DNA from: Elysia crispata
Lineage: Eukaryota > Mollusca > Gastropoda > Plakobranchidae
DNA: 64,000 nucleotides
Direction of reading: 5' to 3'
Assembly: GCA_033675545.1 (NCBI GenBank)
Contig: JAWDGP010002436.1
Location: forward strand, 45,001-109,000
Shown here: in pieces, positions 29,127-43,100 of the stretch
How positions within the stretch are numbered: the first letter of the stretch is position 1
Layout of the letters: each line of letters begins with the position of its first letter
The notes under the pieces: model-generated
The model's input: only the letters and a program-made list of their open reading frames with translations
Databases searched by the model: none
Told to the model about the DNA's origin: nothing
Translations under genes and position numbers: made by a program

Positions 29127-32100
29127 CAATCTTATTTTACCATATTTATCTTCTTCTGTTATATTCATCTAAATATGTCTTTTACACCAATCACGGCATC
29201 ATCTAAGCATAAGTTACTTCCCACATACAAGTGAGAGAAGAAACAAGGAATACATGGAGGTAAATTATAAAATCTTTTGCCTTGCTTAATAGTATCAGAT
29301 ATGATTATGTTGGATATAAGTAATTTTGCGCTTTCCAAAACTATTTTAAAACCTTTTTCGTTGTTTACCAGAAAACTATAAATTGCTGCAAAAGGACCTA
29401 AATGAGCATTGCCTTGGGAGAATTCGGTTTATTTAAACCTACATGATAATATTCAAAAGAGTCTATTAAGAGATGTGGATTTAACAGAAAATTGGTAATT
29501 CTTATTACTGTACAATTATTCAAAGACCACAGCAACTTTAAATGATGAAGCAGTAAATTCTTTCCAATTAAATTGAACTAAAGTATAAACAAAAAAAAAC
29601 AAAAAAAAGAACAACTCGGTACTGCTTGGCTGCTGGTCTGTAAATGCTTATATAAAGAGTGGCTCTTACTGAGGTGTATGTTGAGTATCATGTGGCAGGT
29701 TCTAAGGCTTGTGATATCTAGCATTACTGCTCTGTTTAGTCAAACGGAGGGAAGCTGTTATTGGATTAATATAATCCCAATGTTCCGGTTTAAGAAGGCA
29801 TGTTTTTCATTGATTCTTCTCTCCTTCCTAAAACGAACTTTCAACAGCCATCAAGTATGGAGTCAAATCGCATCATCTATTTACAAGTGATGGCATTCTT
29901 AAGTGCCATGGCCTCCTGAAAATAAACTATTAAGTTTCTATAGCTTTGGTTGTACATTTATGATAAAAATATATTTTTCTCTTCTCAAAGCAAAATATTA
30001 GTTTTAAGTAATTCACTCCAATAGTCCAACAGACGCCTCCGAATAAATTTGCAAGTTGCCATGGAAAAGAAGGTAGAAATAAAATATGCAAATACACAGT
30101 AACTTAGCTAGACCTTATAAACATTATTTTTATGACTGTTTTGATATTAAAAAGTTGGGTGCCGTTATTTCCTGAATCCCACTTCTCACTAGAGTCTAGA
30201 CACATCGCGATCCAAAGCCACAATGCTATTTCAATAAGAATTACAAATAGTGTATAATGAGAGTAATGATTTCTGTCCAACAGTCATAAACACACAGATG
30301 GATTGATTGATCCAATCAACACAGAGTTTAAAAAGCCCCATCCGCCAATAATGGTGATTTTAGGGCTTCCATCTCTGCGATGTTCAGTCTTAATTCAGTA
30401 TCTATAAATATATATAAAGGATTTGGGATGCTTTTTGCGCTAACTCCTCTGTTATTACCAAACCTACATCTCTGAAACTTTGTAAGCGTCTACAGCATTC
30501 ATGTGGCTAGGTCCTGATTCATAAAAAATCAACACAAACTGCTTGCCTCCAATTCCCCTTAATCCTTTGTTTGCGCGAAAATGCACACCATTACAATTAT
30601 CATTGACATATCTAGATTCTACTTTTCTTCTCGATAAAGATCGATGGGTGGAGGCATAATATTATATCTGGATCGTGTAAATAAAAGAAAAGATACCAAG
30701 ACCATTTATAGCCTCTTTAAATACACACATGCACCCCAACCCCAGCCCTGGCAAATTAACACCAGGGTGTCTGTAGAACGGGGTTTTCACTTCAGCTTGT
30801 CAATGTATATTACTGAAGAAACTAATTTCACCAAGTTCAAAACAAAAATATCAATACATAAAACAGTTAAAATTGATTTCCAATATCCTCTTCTAAGTGG
30901 TATGTAATTACTGGTTGTCTCAAGGGACTGCACGAATCCTGCAGTTCATGAAAGGTCTAGCCAAGAAAATCAACCCTGTTGCATTTGCTCCTTCTTGCCT
31001 GAGTCACGCTCAATCTAGGCTTTAAATGTTTTTTTTTTATTAATGGCACATAACAAACTTCAAAACTACAGGTACAGGGTATGAACACTCTATCTTTAGG
31101 AGATCACTTATTTATTGTGACCATTTCATGACAATCTATTGACATCTTTCCAAGTTATTGCTAGTAATAAATTATGCATTCCTTTGTTCAATTTTGTCAA
31201 TGAAATAAGGTGGCCTTTCAAGTTTAGTAAAAAAAATCATATATCTTTAATAATATTTATTCATTTCACTCTTAACTCTAATACATGTGCCTCTCATTCT
31301 CCTCTCCTTCCTTCAATTCTATAAGAAAAATGTGACTCAATCAAAAGACAGACAATGTTGGTTTCTGTGAAGACTTTTTTTTACTGTAGAATTATCATGA
31401 AGAAAAATGACAGGCAATGAAAACAAACAGTTAGCAGTCAAAAGGCAAATTTTTCACTCACAGACTTGAATTCAATAATTTCAATAAACAAAAGATAACA
31501 TTTTCTTTTCAATTCCTTGTCACTATTACTGGGAAAAAATTAGAGTAAAACAAAATAAAAAAATCAAGTATTGTACCATTACAATATACATTTTGCATAT
31601 CAGTAAGGAAGGTCATAGATCCAGAGGTTATTTTTGTTTTTAAATTTTATATGCAACAGAGAAAAAAAAATGAAAATGAAAACGCAACTCCACCAACCAT
31701 TAAAACTAGGCACAATGAGCTTCGGCAAAGTGTTCGCAGCCTCAATAAAATTCGAAAGTAAAAATCAAATAAAATATTTATCCATTCACTCAATGCAAAA
31801 AAAAATTATTTGTTATCCTAAAGACCCTGTGTTAACAATCAATGTAAACCCAATATTTATTTGTTTATGATACTGTCTCTCCCACTCAGAGCATAGAAAT
31901 CTACAATAGCTTTGTAAAAATGACCTACATAAGGCGATCAATATTTTTAAGTACTTCATAGCAATGATCTCAACAAAACAATGAGAGCGCACAAATTTTA
32001 CTGCAAAATTAGAAATTATCATGTGATGAATCAAAAAATATACTCTACATATGAACAGATCTTTAAATTATGAAGCTGTCCTAAGGCTGCAATCTCCTGG

Positions 32101-33489
32101 CCTTTGTCCCAGAACAAGGCATTCATAACAACAAGAGACTGACACCCGCGACACTGCCTTGCCAAATAACTTGAAACTCGTATATCTAGAGCAGTTCTAA
32201 TAGGTCTTGTGTTACAAAATAAAATGGAATGGAAGTTTTGCTCCCTCTGGCAACATATTCGTTCGAGCTGTTTGTCCATCCATAGAGGTTGCAACAATTC
32301 TGCATAATCAAAAGCCAAAAAGCATATTTCTGTAATTTGAAACCTTGCAGTAAGAATAACAGCTGAAATATGAGCAATTCCAAAATGAGCTATGCTACTG
32401 TTTTTTCGCCTTTAAAGTTTTATAATTGTTTTTTATGTTTAATCTTTGAGATTTAGAAGCAAAATTAACATTTAGGTACTAAGTGATTGTGAGAAGTATT
32501 AAAATGTATGAATATTGGTTGCATGTATGGAGATGGATAAAGCACTTTGATCTACATATTTATTAGCATGTTGATGTAAAACTGTCATGAAAATAAAATA
32601 GTACGTTTACAAGAAAGAAAAAAAAAATGGCACTCAGCATTTACTATGCAAAGTCAACCCTAAAAAATGAAGTTTAAAATCTTCTTCATGCCACAAATCA
32701 TGTGCAAGATAAATCTATTCACACAAACCTATTGTAAGGACCAAAAAAATAAAAAAAACAACAGGAATTTAATTTTTTTTCATAAACCAAACAAATGGAA
32801 GGACAGAAAGACCTTGCGAAGGAAATAAGACTGGCTATGCACAAAAGCTGTAAACTAACTAACCTAAAGCAGAGACAGCTGATAATCTGAACAATTTTAA
32901 AGCTAAAATAATTGGGGAAAAAAAAAACCAAAATACTTTAGGTTTCTTTACATGATTTTACTGGTCATAATCATTTTAGCCAAAGTGCTTTTCCAGCACA
33001 ATTACCTTTTTTTTTTTTTTTTTTATGAATGTTGACAATACATCTCAATTAGGTCCCAAGTTGATTTTCAAGGCAAGGCAAGGCAAAAATTACATGCATT
33101 TCTTCTTTTCTTACCTTGATCCACTGAGGTTGATTTGCCCTGTTCAAAATACTTTTAAAGTGGGATAAGAGAGTGTATAGTTTTGCCAACATCATCATCT
33201 TAGTGTTAATTCTCTGGCTTTGCACATTACACTAATAATGCAAAGGAAACACAAGCAGGCAGGATGCAGCTCTTGGGATTAGGTAAATTTGCTCATAATA
33301 TACAATAGAGAGCCAGTAAAACTGTGCAGCAGCAGCAGCAGCAACAACATGTGGCATAAATAGAAACAAAAGTCTACATGGAATGGCGAGTAGTTGTCAC
33401 GTTCATAACAGCATCAATTTGGTTATATATATATATGTTTATGTTGATTACAAAAATAATTTTAATATGACCATAATTAAATAAAATTA

Positions 33490-33522
33490 ATAATAATAAT
33501 AATAATAATAATAGTAATAATG
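33490..33522. repeat. (AAT)n microsatellite
   Basis: A short AAT/ATA run, beside a small CAG/CAA run at 33,327-33,348. Confidence 0.85.
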
Positions 33523-35798
33523 ATAATATAAACTGCAGCAACGACCAACATTAAGCACTAAAGATGGAGGAAACAGCTTGAATGTCTCAAACAGCCAAAA
33601 ACTAAAAGCCAACATTACAATTGTAGCATTTTGAACACTAGTCTTTGAATAAGAGAGTCTTCAGATTCAGTACAGATAGCAAAAAAATTGATAACTTTGT
33701 CTGTTTTATGAACTTCTATCATGCAGTAAAATCACTTTAACACAAACAATTACTTTGTATGTAATGGGCTATCAACTATACTATGCCCATATACATGACA
33801 GTTTCTTTACCCTCTTGTCTGATAGTTTCAACAGTAAATCAGCACACTACTTAGTTCCCATGCCAACTTAAAAAAAAAAACAACACAGCTGTTTTAAACT
33901 CACAAGGAAAAAAAGCCTTAACAGAGGCCTCAAAAGATTTCATTGGGCTGTCTAAGTTTAACTTTAGATATCGTAAGAATCTGATAAAGAACCAGCTATA
34001 ACTAGTTCAAGAATACCCATATCAATTGATGAAGACTTGTATTTCCCAGAAAACATCAGACAACCATTATTCCCACTGTTATATGTCATTTAAAACATAA
34101 ACAATAAGTAAATACATGTCATGGAATAACAAAACAAAATAAAAGGTGGAAGCATAACACAAGAAATCAAAGAAGAGCCTGTACCATCATTAGATAAAAC
34201 CACACAAGTAATATGAACTACAGAATTATTGTTTGTTCCCAAATTTTTATTTTACTACTGTCAGTATCAATATTTTTTCAGTCTACATCTCTATGATAAA
34301 ACATTTTGAAGTTTTATGGCTGTGCAGATGAAAAGTCCTTTAATATCAGATATCTATACCTTAATAATGAGATGTAAAACCAACGACTCTCAAATTGCAC
34401 TGCAATGGGTTGCTTTACTCCATTTATGTCTGTTCTGGTGAGGCTGAACCAGACATAGAGGCAGTAATATAATAGCTCACTAGGTCCACAGGACCCACAA
34501 CTGGCAGAACTTTACCTATGAATCATAACTTGCATTAACTTTCTACCAAGAGCCATAGGGGCTGTCTATGTGAGATTTCCTTCAGCAGTGCCAAGCAAGC
34601 TTGTCAGCTGGTATAAGATTTGTACCGTCCTTGTCTGGTAAGATTAAATGGGTCTAAAGCCAAGCAAGCCTAACCCTCCCGAGCATCATTATTGCTCAAT
34701 TGATTACTAGTCTAACTTAAGTAGTATTGAATTGACCTGTTGGTGCTCAGCACATCATTTGTGGAGCCACTCTTGCTTGCATACCTTTGAGGGTCTCTGA
34801 CAAAACTATGAAAATCTGAGTTAACTCGTAATAAATTCAATAATATTGATCTGTTCCTCTTGTATAAACAGCTTCTAACATGTTTCTTTGCTTCTATAAA
34901 CATAGCTAATCTTAAGTGACAAGTTGAAAATGGCGTATGCAATTCCAAAGGTACACATGAAGGCCGTCTCACTGCATATCTTATGACAAAATTTACAGTA
35001 AGGTACAAAAGTTATATACTGAAATAAAATAATGGTAGGGCCGTATAAAAAACACCATGAGAAAAAAAATGGCATAAAAATTTCTTCATAATTGAATCTC
35101 ATGACCTTTGCTCTCTCTCCAAAATGGCTTAAAATATAATAATTTGCTTGGCCAGAGGGGTGAGAATTCTATATCAAAGTGTTTAACACTGAAATATTTA
35201 CTTTGGTTGAAAAAATCTGGAGAGAGATGTCATGAAATGACAGAGGTTTCACACCATGGAGACCTCAGTGTTGCAGCAGCAGCAGCATCAGGCATGTCCC
35301 ACTCCTTCACTCCCTCTCACTCATTAGCGTATAAGCATATGCACACACAAACTTGGTCCAATATGACTGCTCATAGGTAGAAGATGTTGAGATGAAAATC
35401 TGTAGGAAATAAAATAATATAAATGTACTAAAGGTTTGCTTACAGCTGACATGTTGTGTACAATGTACATCAGAGGTTGACAGTATACAAAAAATAAGCG
35501 TTGGAATTTTTCATGACAAAGAAATTGCGACTCTGAAAAATATATTTTTTGAACTTAGCTAATTCTTATAAAGTCTGTTCTTCATGGAGCATATGAAAAT
35601 AACAATTGAAATATTACTTCATGAACACATGGAGCTAAGTTATGTCAAAAGTACTCTAGAAGGTCCTTTATCGAGTATGAAGAAAACTTTTTTGCATATG
35701 TTTTTAAATAAAACAATTTTGTCAAGTAAATTTGTTGGAGAAAAAAATTATATCATACACTTAGATGCATGAGCAAGACAATTTAAGACTTTTAAATA

Positions 35799-36995
35799 CA
35801 GTCGAATCCAAATAACTTGAATCCAAATAGTTCAAATTTTTGGATATTTCATATTTGCTTAATGTCACAGAATATTTCTCTCTTTAAGCTTTATTAAAAA
35901 CTTTAAAAACTATCGGTTAGTTCAAAGTTTGAAGTAAGGATCCGGTTAATTCGAAGCCATCTTGGAGGTTTTTTTTTTCAATTCTGGAAATAATGCTATG
36001 TTCCGTGTGGCAAGCGATTCTGGTGTATGCATGCGTGTGTTCCGCCCACCTACTTTACAAGCAAGAGTCTGCAATAAGGCTAAGAGAAGAAAAGGGGGTT
36101 AGGCCCAATGACCAGAGTGAATGCTTCCTAGACTGGAAAAGGAGGGGTGGGTTGGTGCCACATGCATTGATTGAACTCCACACGTGGTCAGCATGTGCGA
36201 TGTAGGCAGCTTGTATTTACGGCCGAGTGGTTTGACCTGTTGTACACACCGACTTCGGGGTGACGCCAAAAGTCATGACATCGACTCCCGACTTGACTTT
36301 CATCAAAACTGTATCGCCTATGTCATTAATCTCAGCACATCATCTGTGTACTGCGCGGCACGAAACATGCAAGTGACCCAAAAAAAATGTCGACAAGTGA
36401 CCTAAAATGTGGTCTTCTGGTGAATTGATTGACCTCGGTTGACTTCCAATGTTTCTTCGTCACATTAGTCTTAAACAAAAGTTTCTGTTAGCACAGATGG
36501 CGAGCAACGTCACAGCGACGCCTCGAAGTCGACCTAGCGGAAATAAATTCGACACTGCACCTGCAAATCACTCAGTCAAAAAGTCAACTTCTCGGAGCGG
36601 TTTTGCCAGGTCTTACCTGCATGCCCAAAGCTCTATATGGTATCATTTTGACAGTGTAGAGCTCTGTGCCTGTCTGTCATCACGTAGTCTAGATTTATCA
36701 CGACCTGGCTTCGTTTTACTGTCAGTCATCTGACTTGTGGGCTTTAATTTTTTTTATTAATATTGTCCACTTACAAGGGGCCTCTTTTTTTATGGCTTCT
36801 CAAATCAAGGGAACAAATTGGAAGTTAAATGGACCATTGTAGTCATCCCTCTACCCCTGCAAACACCAGTACAACATTCCTGATCTGACATCCAATTTTT
36901 TTTTACTTTTTCTCTATGTATCCTGATAATACAAATTTCGGATCATTCGAAGTCCTTTCTTATCCAATTAACTTCGAAATAACCGGATTCAACTG
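35799..36995. mobile_element. Non-autonomous pogo/Tigger-like DNA transposon, about 1.2 kb
   Basis: The left end starts CAGTCGAATCC and the right end, reverse-complemented, starts CAGTTGAATCC. Both are flanked by TA (35797-35798 and 36996-36997), as expected for Tc1/mariner/pogo target duplication. Near both ends there are further GGTTA[A/T]TTCGAAG motifs (about 35,943-35,957 and, inverted, 36,970-36,986), the typical sub-terminal pattern of Tigger-family elements. Internal open frames are short and show no transposase motif I recognise, so the copy appears non-autonomous. It lies 80 bases past the stop codon of the 4.1-type gene and is therefore probably transcribed in its 3'UTR. Confidence 0.7.
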
Positions 36996-37077
36996 TATGC
37001 ATATTTGTGATAGTTTCACAGTTTGCAAGACTTACATGAAGAGAAAAAAAAAAGTCTACGTTCCTTTAGAAAAAAAC

Positions 37078-37182
37078 TCATTTTCCATTTTTCACATCTT
37101 CAATTTGCTGAACACACTCAATTCTTTCCACTGACATGTCAGGATTGAACTCTGTCACAGAACGAATTGCGTCTGCCAGGGC
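37078..37182 (-). CDS. 4.1 gene exon 21: end of C-terminal domain and stop
   Basis: The acceptor is TTTTTTTTCCAG. The exon encodes [20 protein letters not shown] and ends KNGK-TGA. It matches the conserved helix at the end of the 4.1 C-terminal domain (ALAQAIKEAKEQHPDMSV-type). Phase 0. Confidence 0.93.
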   Translation of the reverse strand, partial: ALADAIRSVTEFNPDMSVERIECVQQIEDVKNGK

Positions 37183-40100
37183 CTGGAAAAAAAACAAAAC
37201 GAAACAGAAAACAATGAATATGAAGATAAATTAAATAGTAGCAGAACTCATAATTCTACTTATATTTATAGAGCGATATATATTTATTTTATGGTTTCTA
37301 TTTATTTCATTTCTGAGAGAAATAAGATATTTAAAAACAAACAACAAAAAGGTCAAAATTCACTTATCAAAAGCTCCAACCAAGTTTCTAATCTTCATCT
37401 TAAAAAAAAAACAAGTTCCAAATCTTTAATGGTAAAATAATCAATATGGCAAGGGATAGAGTGTGTATGTTGACTGAATCGCCGAAGTGCCATACGTTTT
37501 GTTAGTCTCTCTAGATGTCAGTGACACCGCCCTGACCTAAATATGAGCCTAGCCTTCCTGATATTGCTTTATTACTTAGGTTTCACATTAAAAGGTTAAT
37601 TGCTCAAAGAGATTCCTGATTCAAAGCAAAGGTAATGCATTGTTAGATCTAGAAAGAACTTACAGAATCAAAGTCAAAGTCATCCTCGTCATCTCCGGAC
37701 ACAACTACCTTCTGCACTACATGTGTTTCCTCCACACCGTCACGTTCTGTTTTGTACTGCAATAACACAGATAATAATGCAAATCAATTAAAGAGATGCA
37801 ATAAAATATACTCTGTAATCTGTGATTTAGAGAAAACATGAAAAATATGCAAAAAGAAGTAGGGAAAAGAAACAGAAAAGCACTGACAATATAAGAAAAG
37901 ATGGGTTTTTTTCTTTTTCAATTAAAATACATGTAATACTTAACAGAACAAAAAGCAATGAGCCGCTATTGTTTACCAAGGAACTAATGCAGAAATATCA
38001 TTGTGGGATGCTACATTATATAATTATGTATAAAGAAATATGGCCAATACTTAAAACTTGCAAAGCAAGATGGAACTTATCTCTGTTTCGCCCATGAAGG
38101 TGGGATTGGAGTGTGGCGTGCAGATATAATATGCTGCAAATTTTTGCTAAGCATGGAAAGTTGGCTCTAGCCTCTGCTAAAACCGATGCCATGAAAATGT
38201 TACCATTCTCATCACTTTCAATAATAAACTCTGCCTGAGTTAATCAATACCAGAGGTCAAGTAAATGCAAAGTGGCAAGACTGCAAGAAGAAAGAGCTGC
38301 ATGATACACTGGTTTGATATGGAAACAATCTTTCTCTTCAGAATTATGAATACTACACTCTTCATAATAATATAATAAATCCATTAGGCTTCATATATTG
38401 TAACTCATCTGCAATTGACCATAGACATTAGATCTAATATTGTAAATGTAAAAATAAAAAAAAAATGTGTCCAGTTTAAAGCTAACAACTGTAAAGCACT
38501 GCCTAGTTTTTCCAACGTAAACTTCACTGTACAAAATTGGACTCTAAACAAATCCTCACATGAAGTTGATTGTGAGTTTCTCCAGGTGTTAAAAACTTTA
38601 AAAACAAAACCCAGGTCTTTGTGTGCCCTTTATTTTTTAAAAAATCACAAAAATGTAAAAACTAAAGAGTGCTTACTTATGCAATCCATTTTTGGTACCA
38701 TTCAATGATTAGGGCAAAAAGTCTATTGCGGATATTGTAAACTTTTTCTTTCTTCAAGAAGCACCCTTTCATTATAAATTTAATTTGCTATTTATGTTTG
38801 TCAGCTTGTGATTATCATGATTCCTGAAATAAACAAATTTCAATTACTGATGAATTTTTTGACAAATTTTCCTGATTAAAGTCCTTTAATTACAAATTGA
38901 AATCAATCCCTTCAGTTTTACTAACAGATAGGACAGGGGATTATGAGTAGCTTATAGTCTGCATGGGCTATGTACATAAGTTTTTAAACTTAAAGGAAAG
39001 TAAAACCTTACAGGAAACAGAATAAGGTTGCAAGCCAGGTGATTGCAAACTTCTTGCAGAGAAAGTCAGTAGAGTGTTGCCCATGAAAATCTTGATTAAA
39101 GAATGACAAGAACTACTTCATCCTGATGATAAGAGCTAATGCTTTCAGCTCAGCAGCAGGAGAATAAAGTGGATCCTAAACAGGTTATGAACACATCCAA
39201 ATCAAATCAGCGCATTGGGGCACAGGCAATATGGATATTTAAACTTCACCAAAAGCTGCCCATCTTTTTAATCAACAAAAACTACAACAACAAGATTGTT
39301 TTTCCCCCTCCTAAATACACAAGATAGACATCATACCCCAGCCTCTCAATATACCAGCTTTATATTACTGTGGAAACAACACATAGGTTACAAAAGGAGA
39401 TTGACTGGCTCTCTTTCAGCATCTTTTCACCAACAGATTGTAAACTAAACATTCAAATGCCTTTTAAATCAAAATCACATAAGATGCTGGCTTCTAAATG
39501 TACAACTTTTTACTACTATTACAAATATTATTATCATTAATATTTTTAATATTAATTTTCCCCCCTTATTTTTGTATTAAATCTTTTGATTGACAATGAA
39601 AAATATTTGAAACAAACAAAAATGATTGTGATGTAATTCAAGCAGCTTCACAACCATTTACCAAGCCCAGCCTTTCTGGAACTGCTGTAGTTTTATGAAT
39701 GTCTAGTGTTAAGCATAGGTTGTATGAGCAAAGCTTGTTATCATATGGCGCTATGCTAGTGTTAAAATAGGTATGGCTAATCGTACTTCTCTCCTCAAGG
39801 TGAAATTTAAGCCAATAAATGATGTGAACTGTATTCTCTACTTAAGTTCCCAATCATTTTGTGCGGCAACTGATGTAGGCTTATCTAGGTTAGCTCAGAA
39901 CTGATGTAGGGTTGGCACATTTCACTTACAGTGGTCGTTTCAATGGTCTGCAGTTTAGAGCTGTGAGACTGCGCACTAACTAAAAGGCCAGTATCCCAGT
40001 CGTCCTCTGAGCGGTCTCCTCGCTCGTAGGTAACTGTGCGTGTCTCAGTTTTCACCAGCGGGATATTCCTGCTACTTGTAGGCACATCAGAAAAGTTTGG

Positions 40101-43100
40101 GTTGTATTTGACCTTTTCCGTGGCGACTGTTGGTGGCTAGAACCCCCGCAGGCACCCGCGACAGAAACAGATACAGAGGCCAGTGGGTGCGGGACATGGG
40201 GACCAGATCAAAGGATAGGGTGTGGGGTGTGCCAGGCAGAGGGAAGAAGAAAACAGAAAAAAAAAAATAGGTGAGGGGAGACGAATGAATGTTTCTTGGC
40301 GACAATCAGTCTCATGACATTGTGCACTAAGCATTGGCATCACAAAACAAAAAAGGAACATTTCAGCCAACAATCAGCCATTAAACAGGCCAGCCTAAAT
40401 AAAGAAATGATAATTGTGAAAAAGTGACACTGTCATGATCAGTGATTCCAGCAGCATGCTTACAACAGACCTCTGCCTATGTTTTTTTTTTTTTTTATTA
40501 TTTTTCAGAAACTATAATATACAATTGACATCAACTAGACACATGCATGTTTCTTTGAAAGGTATAACGCTATTAGAACACAGCATGCTTGAGTACAAGT
40601 GATCACACTGTTGAGCCAGCCACAAAATTTGAGTGTTAAAGTCACACTGAGATGTGAAGCAAATTAGTGCTCTGGGGAGCTAGAGATCAATGAAATCAGT
40701 GATGCATGGACTGCAACAAGGAGAGTGTCTTTCCAAAAACACCTTCTTAATTCTAAAGTCAATTGGAAAGGATGTGCAATTATCAAAATTGATAAAGTGA
40801 CTGAAAAGACAGAAAATTGGCGAGAAAAAAAATGACAGCAGTGTTTCAATTAAAGAACAAAATAACTAAATTTTCATTAATGACATCTTAGAAAGTTTAT
40901 CTGTGTTTATGAAACTTTTTCAACCAACAGAAAAAAACATTTCCTTGAATCAGAAACTCAACAAAATGATAATATTTTTTCATCAAAGAACAGAATGAAA
41001 GAAAACAAAGGGATAACAGCTAAATGGATTTAACAAATTAAAAAAAAATCCTCTTGAATGCTGGTTTTTGCTATTCAGCGTTTAAAGTTTAAAGCTAGTT
41101 AGAAACCACATCAAACAAGCAAGACAGAACATGATGCCCACAGTTGCATTCACAGCAGAGTTATGCAGAGACACTCAAAAACAATGCAGTGCAAAGAAGG
41201 ACTAGAGGGGAGGGAAGGGGAGGATATTCTGCCATAGAATCCTTGGCCTTGTCCACTCTGAGGGGACATTGGTCACAGTGACACAGACTGCTATCACATT
41301 CCACATAACTTAAGTCAGAAAAGTTGAAGGGAAAAAAAAGGAAGCAAAGATAAGAAAAACAAGAGGAGTGAGGGTGGGGTAAGGTCTAGCCACCAAAAAT
41401 CTGCCTAGAAGGTGAAAGTACGGTGCATTTATCTGCAGAACTAAAGTTTGTGTCCAACCATACAAGCCTGACTCCCTAGGAAGAAACTGCTTGAAAGTTC
41501 TTTCATTGGAAGATCCATTTCTTTCCTCTCAGATCTTTGGTAGGTCAAGTAATATCCATCATTCTCCAGAGAGCTTTAACAGATTTGAAGTACTACTATA
41601 ATTTTAGTGGCCTTAGTATACTTTTTGGTTGTTCTTATATATTGGAGGGGATTACATATTATTTCATCACCACTTTTACATTAATGCACTTTTATAGAAT
41701 AAATATTTAAACAAATCTTCCAAATCAAATCACTTCCTTAAATTTATTTTATTATCTTTTGTTTTAGTTTTACATTTATTTTAAAAAAATTTTTTCTTTA
41801 TATCTACTGTTAATTTTCTTAATTGCTTATTTCATGCTATTTTGCCATCTTATTGAAATAAAAATGTAAATTCAATGAACAGCTCCAAATTCTTGAGAAA
41901 AAAGGTCCATTTGTAAAAATTGAAAACAAAAAATAGCAGAAAAAAGTTCCATTGAGGTGGAGAACATAAGCTACCATAACAGTTAGCTTGTCTCCTTTGT
42001 GGTGAACTAATGATCCAAGGGAGAGTCTAAGTATTCAATTTTCCACTCAAAATACTTGTGTTGTTACAGAAAGAGTCAGAATACATTAATTGTTTGATTG
42101 GCTTCTGCTTTCTAGGCTATAACGACCACATCCAATGGTGTTCTCCAGCTTTCAGTTCTGTTCTAATGTCTTGATATATAAAACATAGATATGAAACGTT
42201 TGTTGCTCAATATATCCTTATATAATAAACTTGGTTTGCTGGCTCTAAAATATTTATATATCCCACAGTTTTCCGTACATTGTTATCATATACATAAAAA
42301 AAATGTTTTTCATGCATATTTTGTTTAAAGAAAAAGAAGCCCTCCCCCAAAAAAACAATTAAAAAAAAAAAAAAACATTCAAATACTCATTAAAAGCTAA
42401 TAAATTTTACTGCCTGAGCAGTTTAATAATTTTTTTATTATTTGCAGAAGTAAGAATCAACTGAAATGATAACAAAAGATTTTTCTTTCAGGTGCAGATG
42501 AAGTACATTAGAATATTAATTTTTTTTAAAGAACCTCACATGTTTAGCTACAAAAGAAATGTTACAATTTTAAGTCATAAATAACTAGGTTAGAATAAAG
42601 TGAACATGATGTGATTTAGTAGTATTTCAAACAAATGAAGATCAATTAAATTATTATTTTAATAATCTAGATATTAAAGCACACAATGCAAACTCGATAA
42701 AACCCTATGAATCCAAACTCAAAGTATGTCATACACACAATCAGAGCTGAGCAAAACCTAGTCCCAAAAGCCTCCTCTATGTCTTGCCTCTGATGTCAAA
42801 TATCAAGCAGCCTACATAGCAGCTATATATTCTGTCATTAAAACTACAACAATAGCGATATGTAACAAAAAATTCTACACCATAAAATGCTCAGTCATAA
42901 TTTCATTTCCTGTCATCACATCAGTTTAACTTCAAAATGTATTTAGACATTGCTTTGCTGTTAGTCATTTTAATTTATGAAATAGAGAAGGCAAACAGAC
43001 AAAATAGAGAAAGAAAGAAAGGAAGAATTATGATTATGGGTAATATGCTGCTTCACTAATTTATGAAGAACCTCAGCTTTGCGGTTGCAGAAGAGACAGG

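Larger units (their letters stand above)
28693..35798. other. Convergent intergenic/3'UTR interval
   Basis: About 7 kb of AT-rich DNA lie between the giant-ORF stop and the Tigger-like element. A polyadenylation word AATAAA is at 29,121 on the plus strand (and another near 29,920). Minus-strand AATAAA words occur near 31,036, 31,256 and elsewhere, so the 3' ends of both genes probably lie here but cannot be fixed. There are small CAG/CAA (33,327-33,348) and AAT (33,490-33,522) repeats and several poly-A/T runs. I see no supported exon. Confidence 0.5.
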
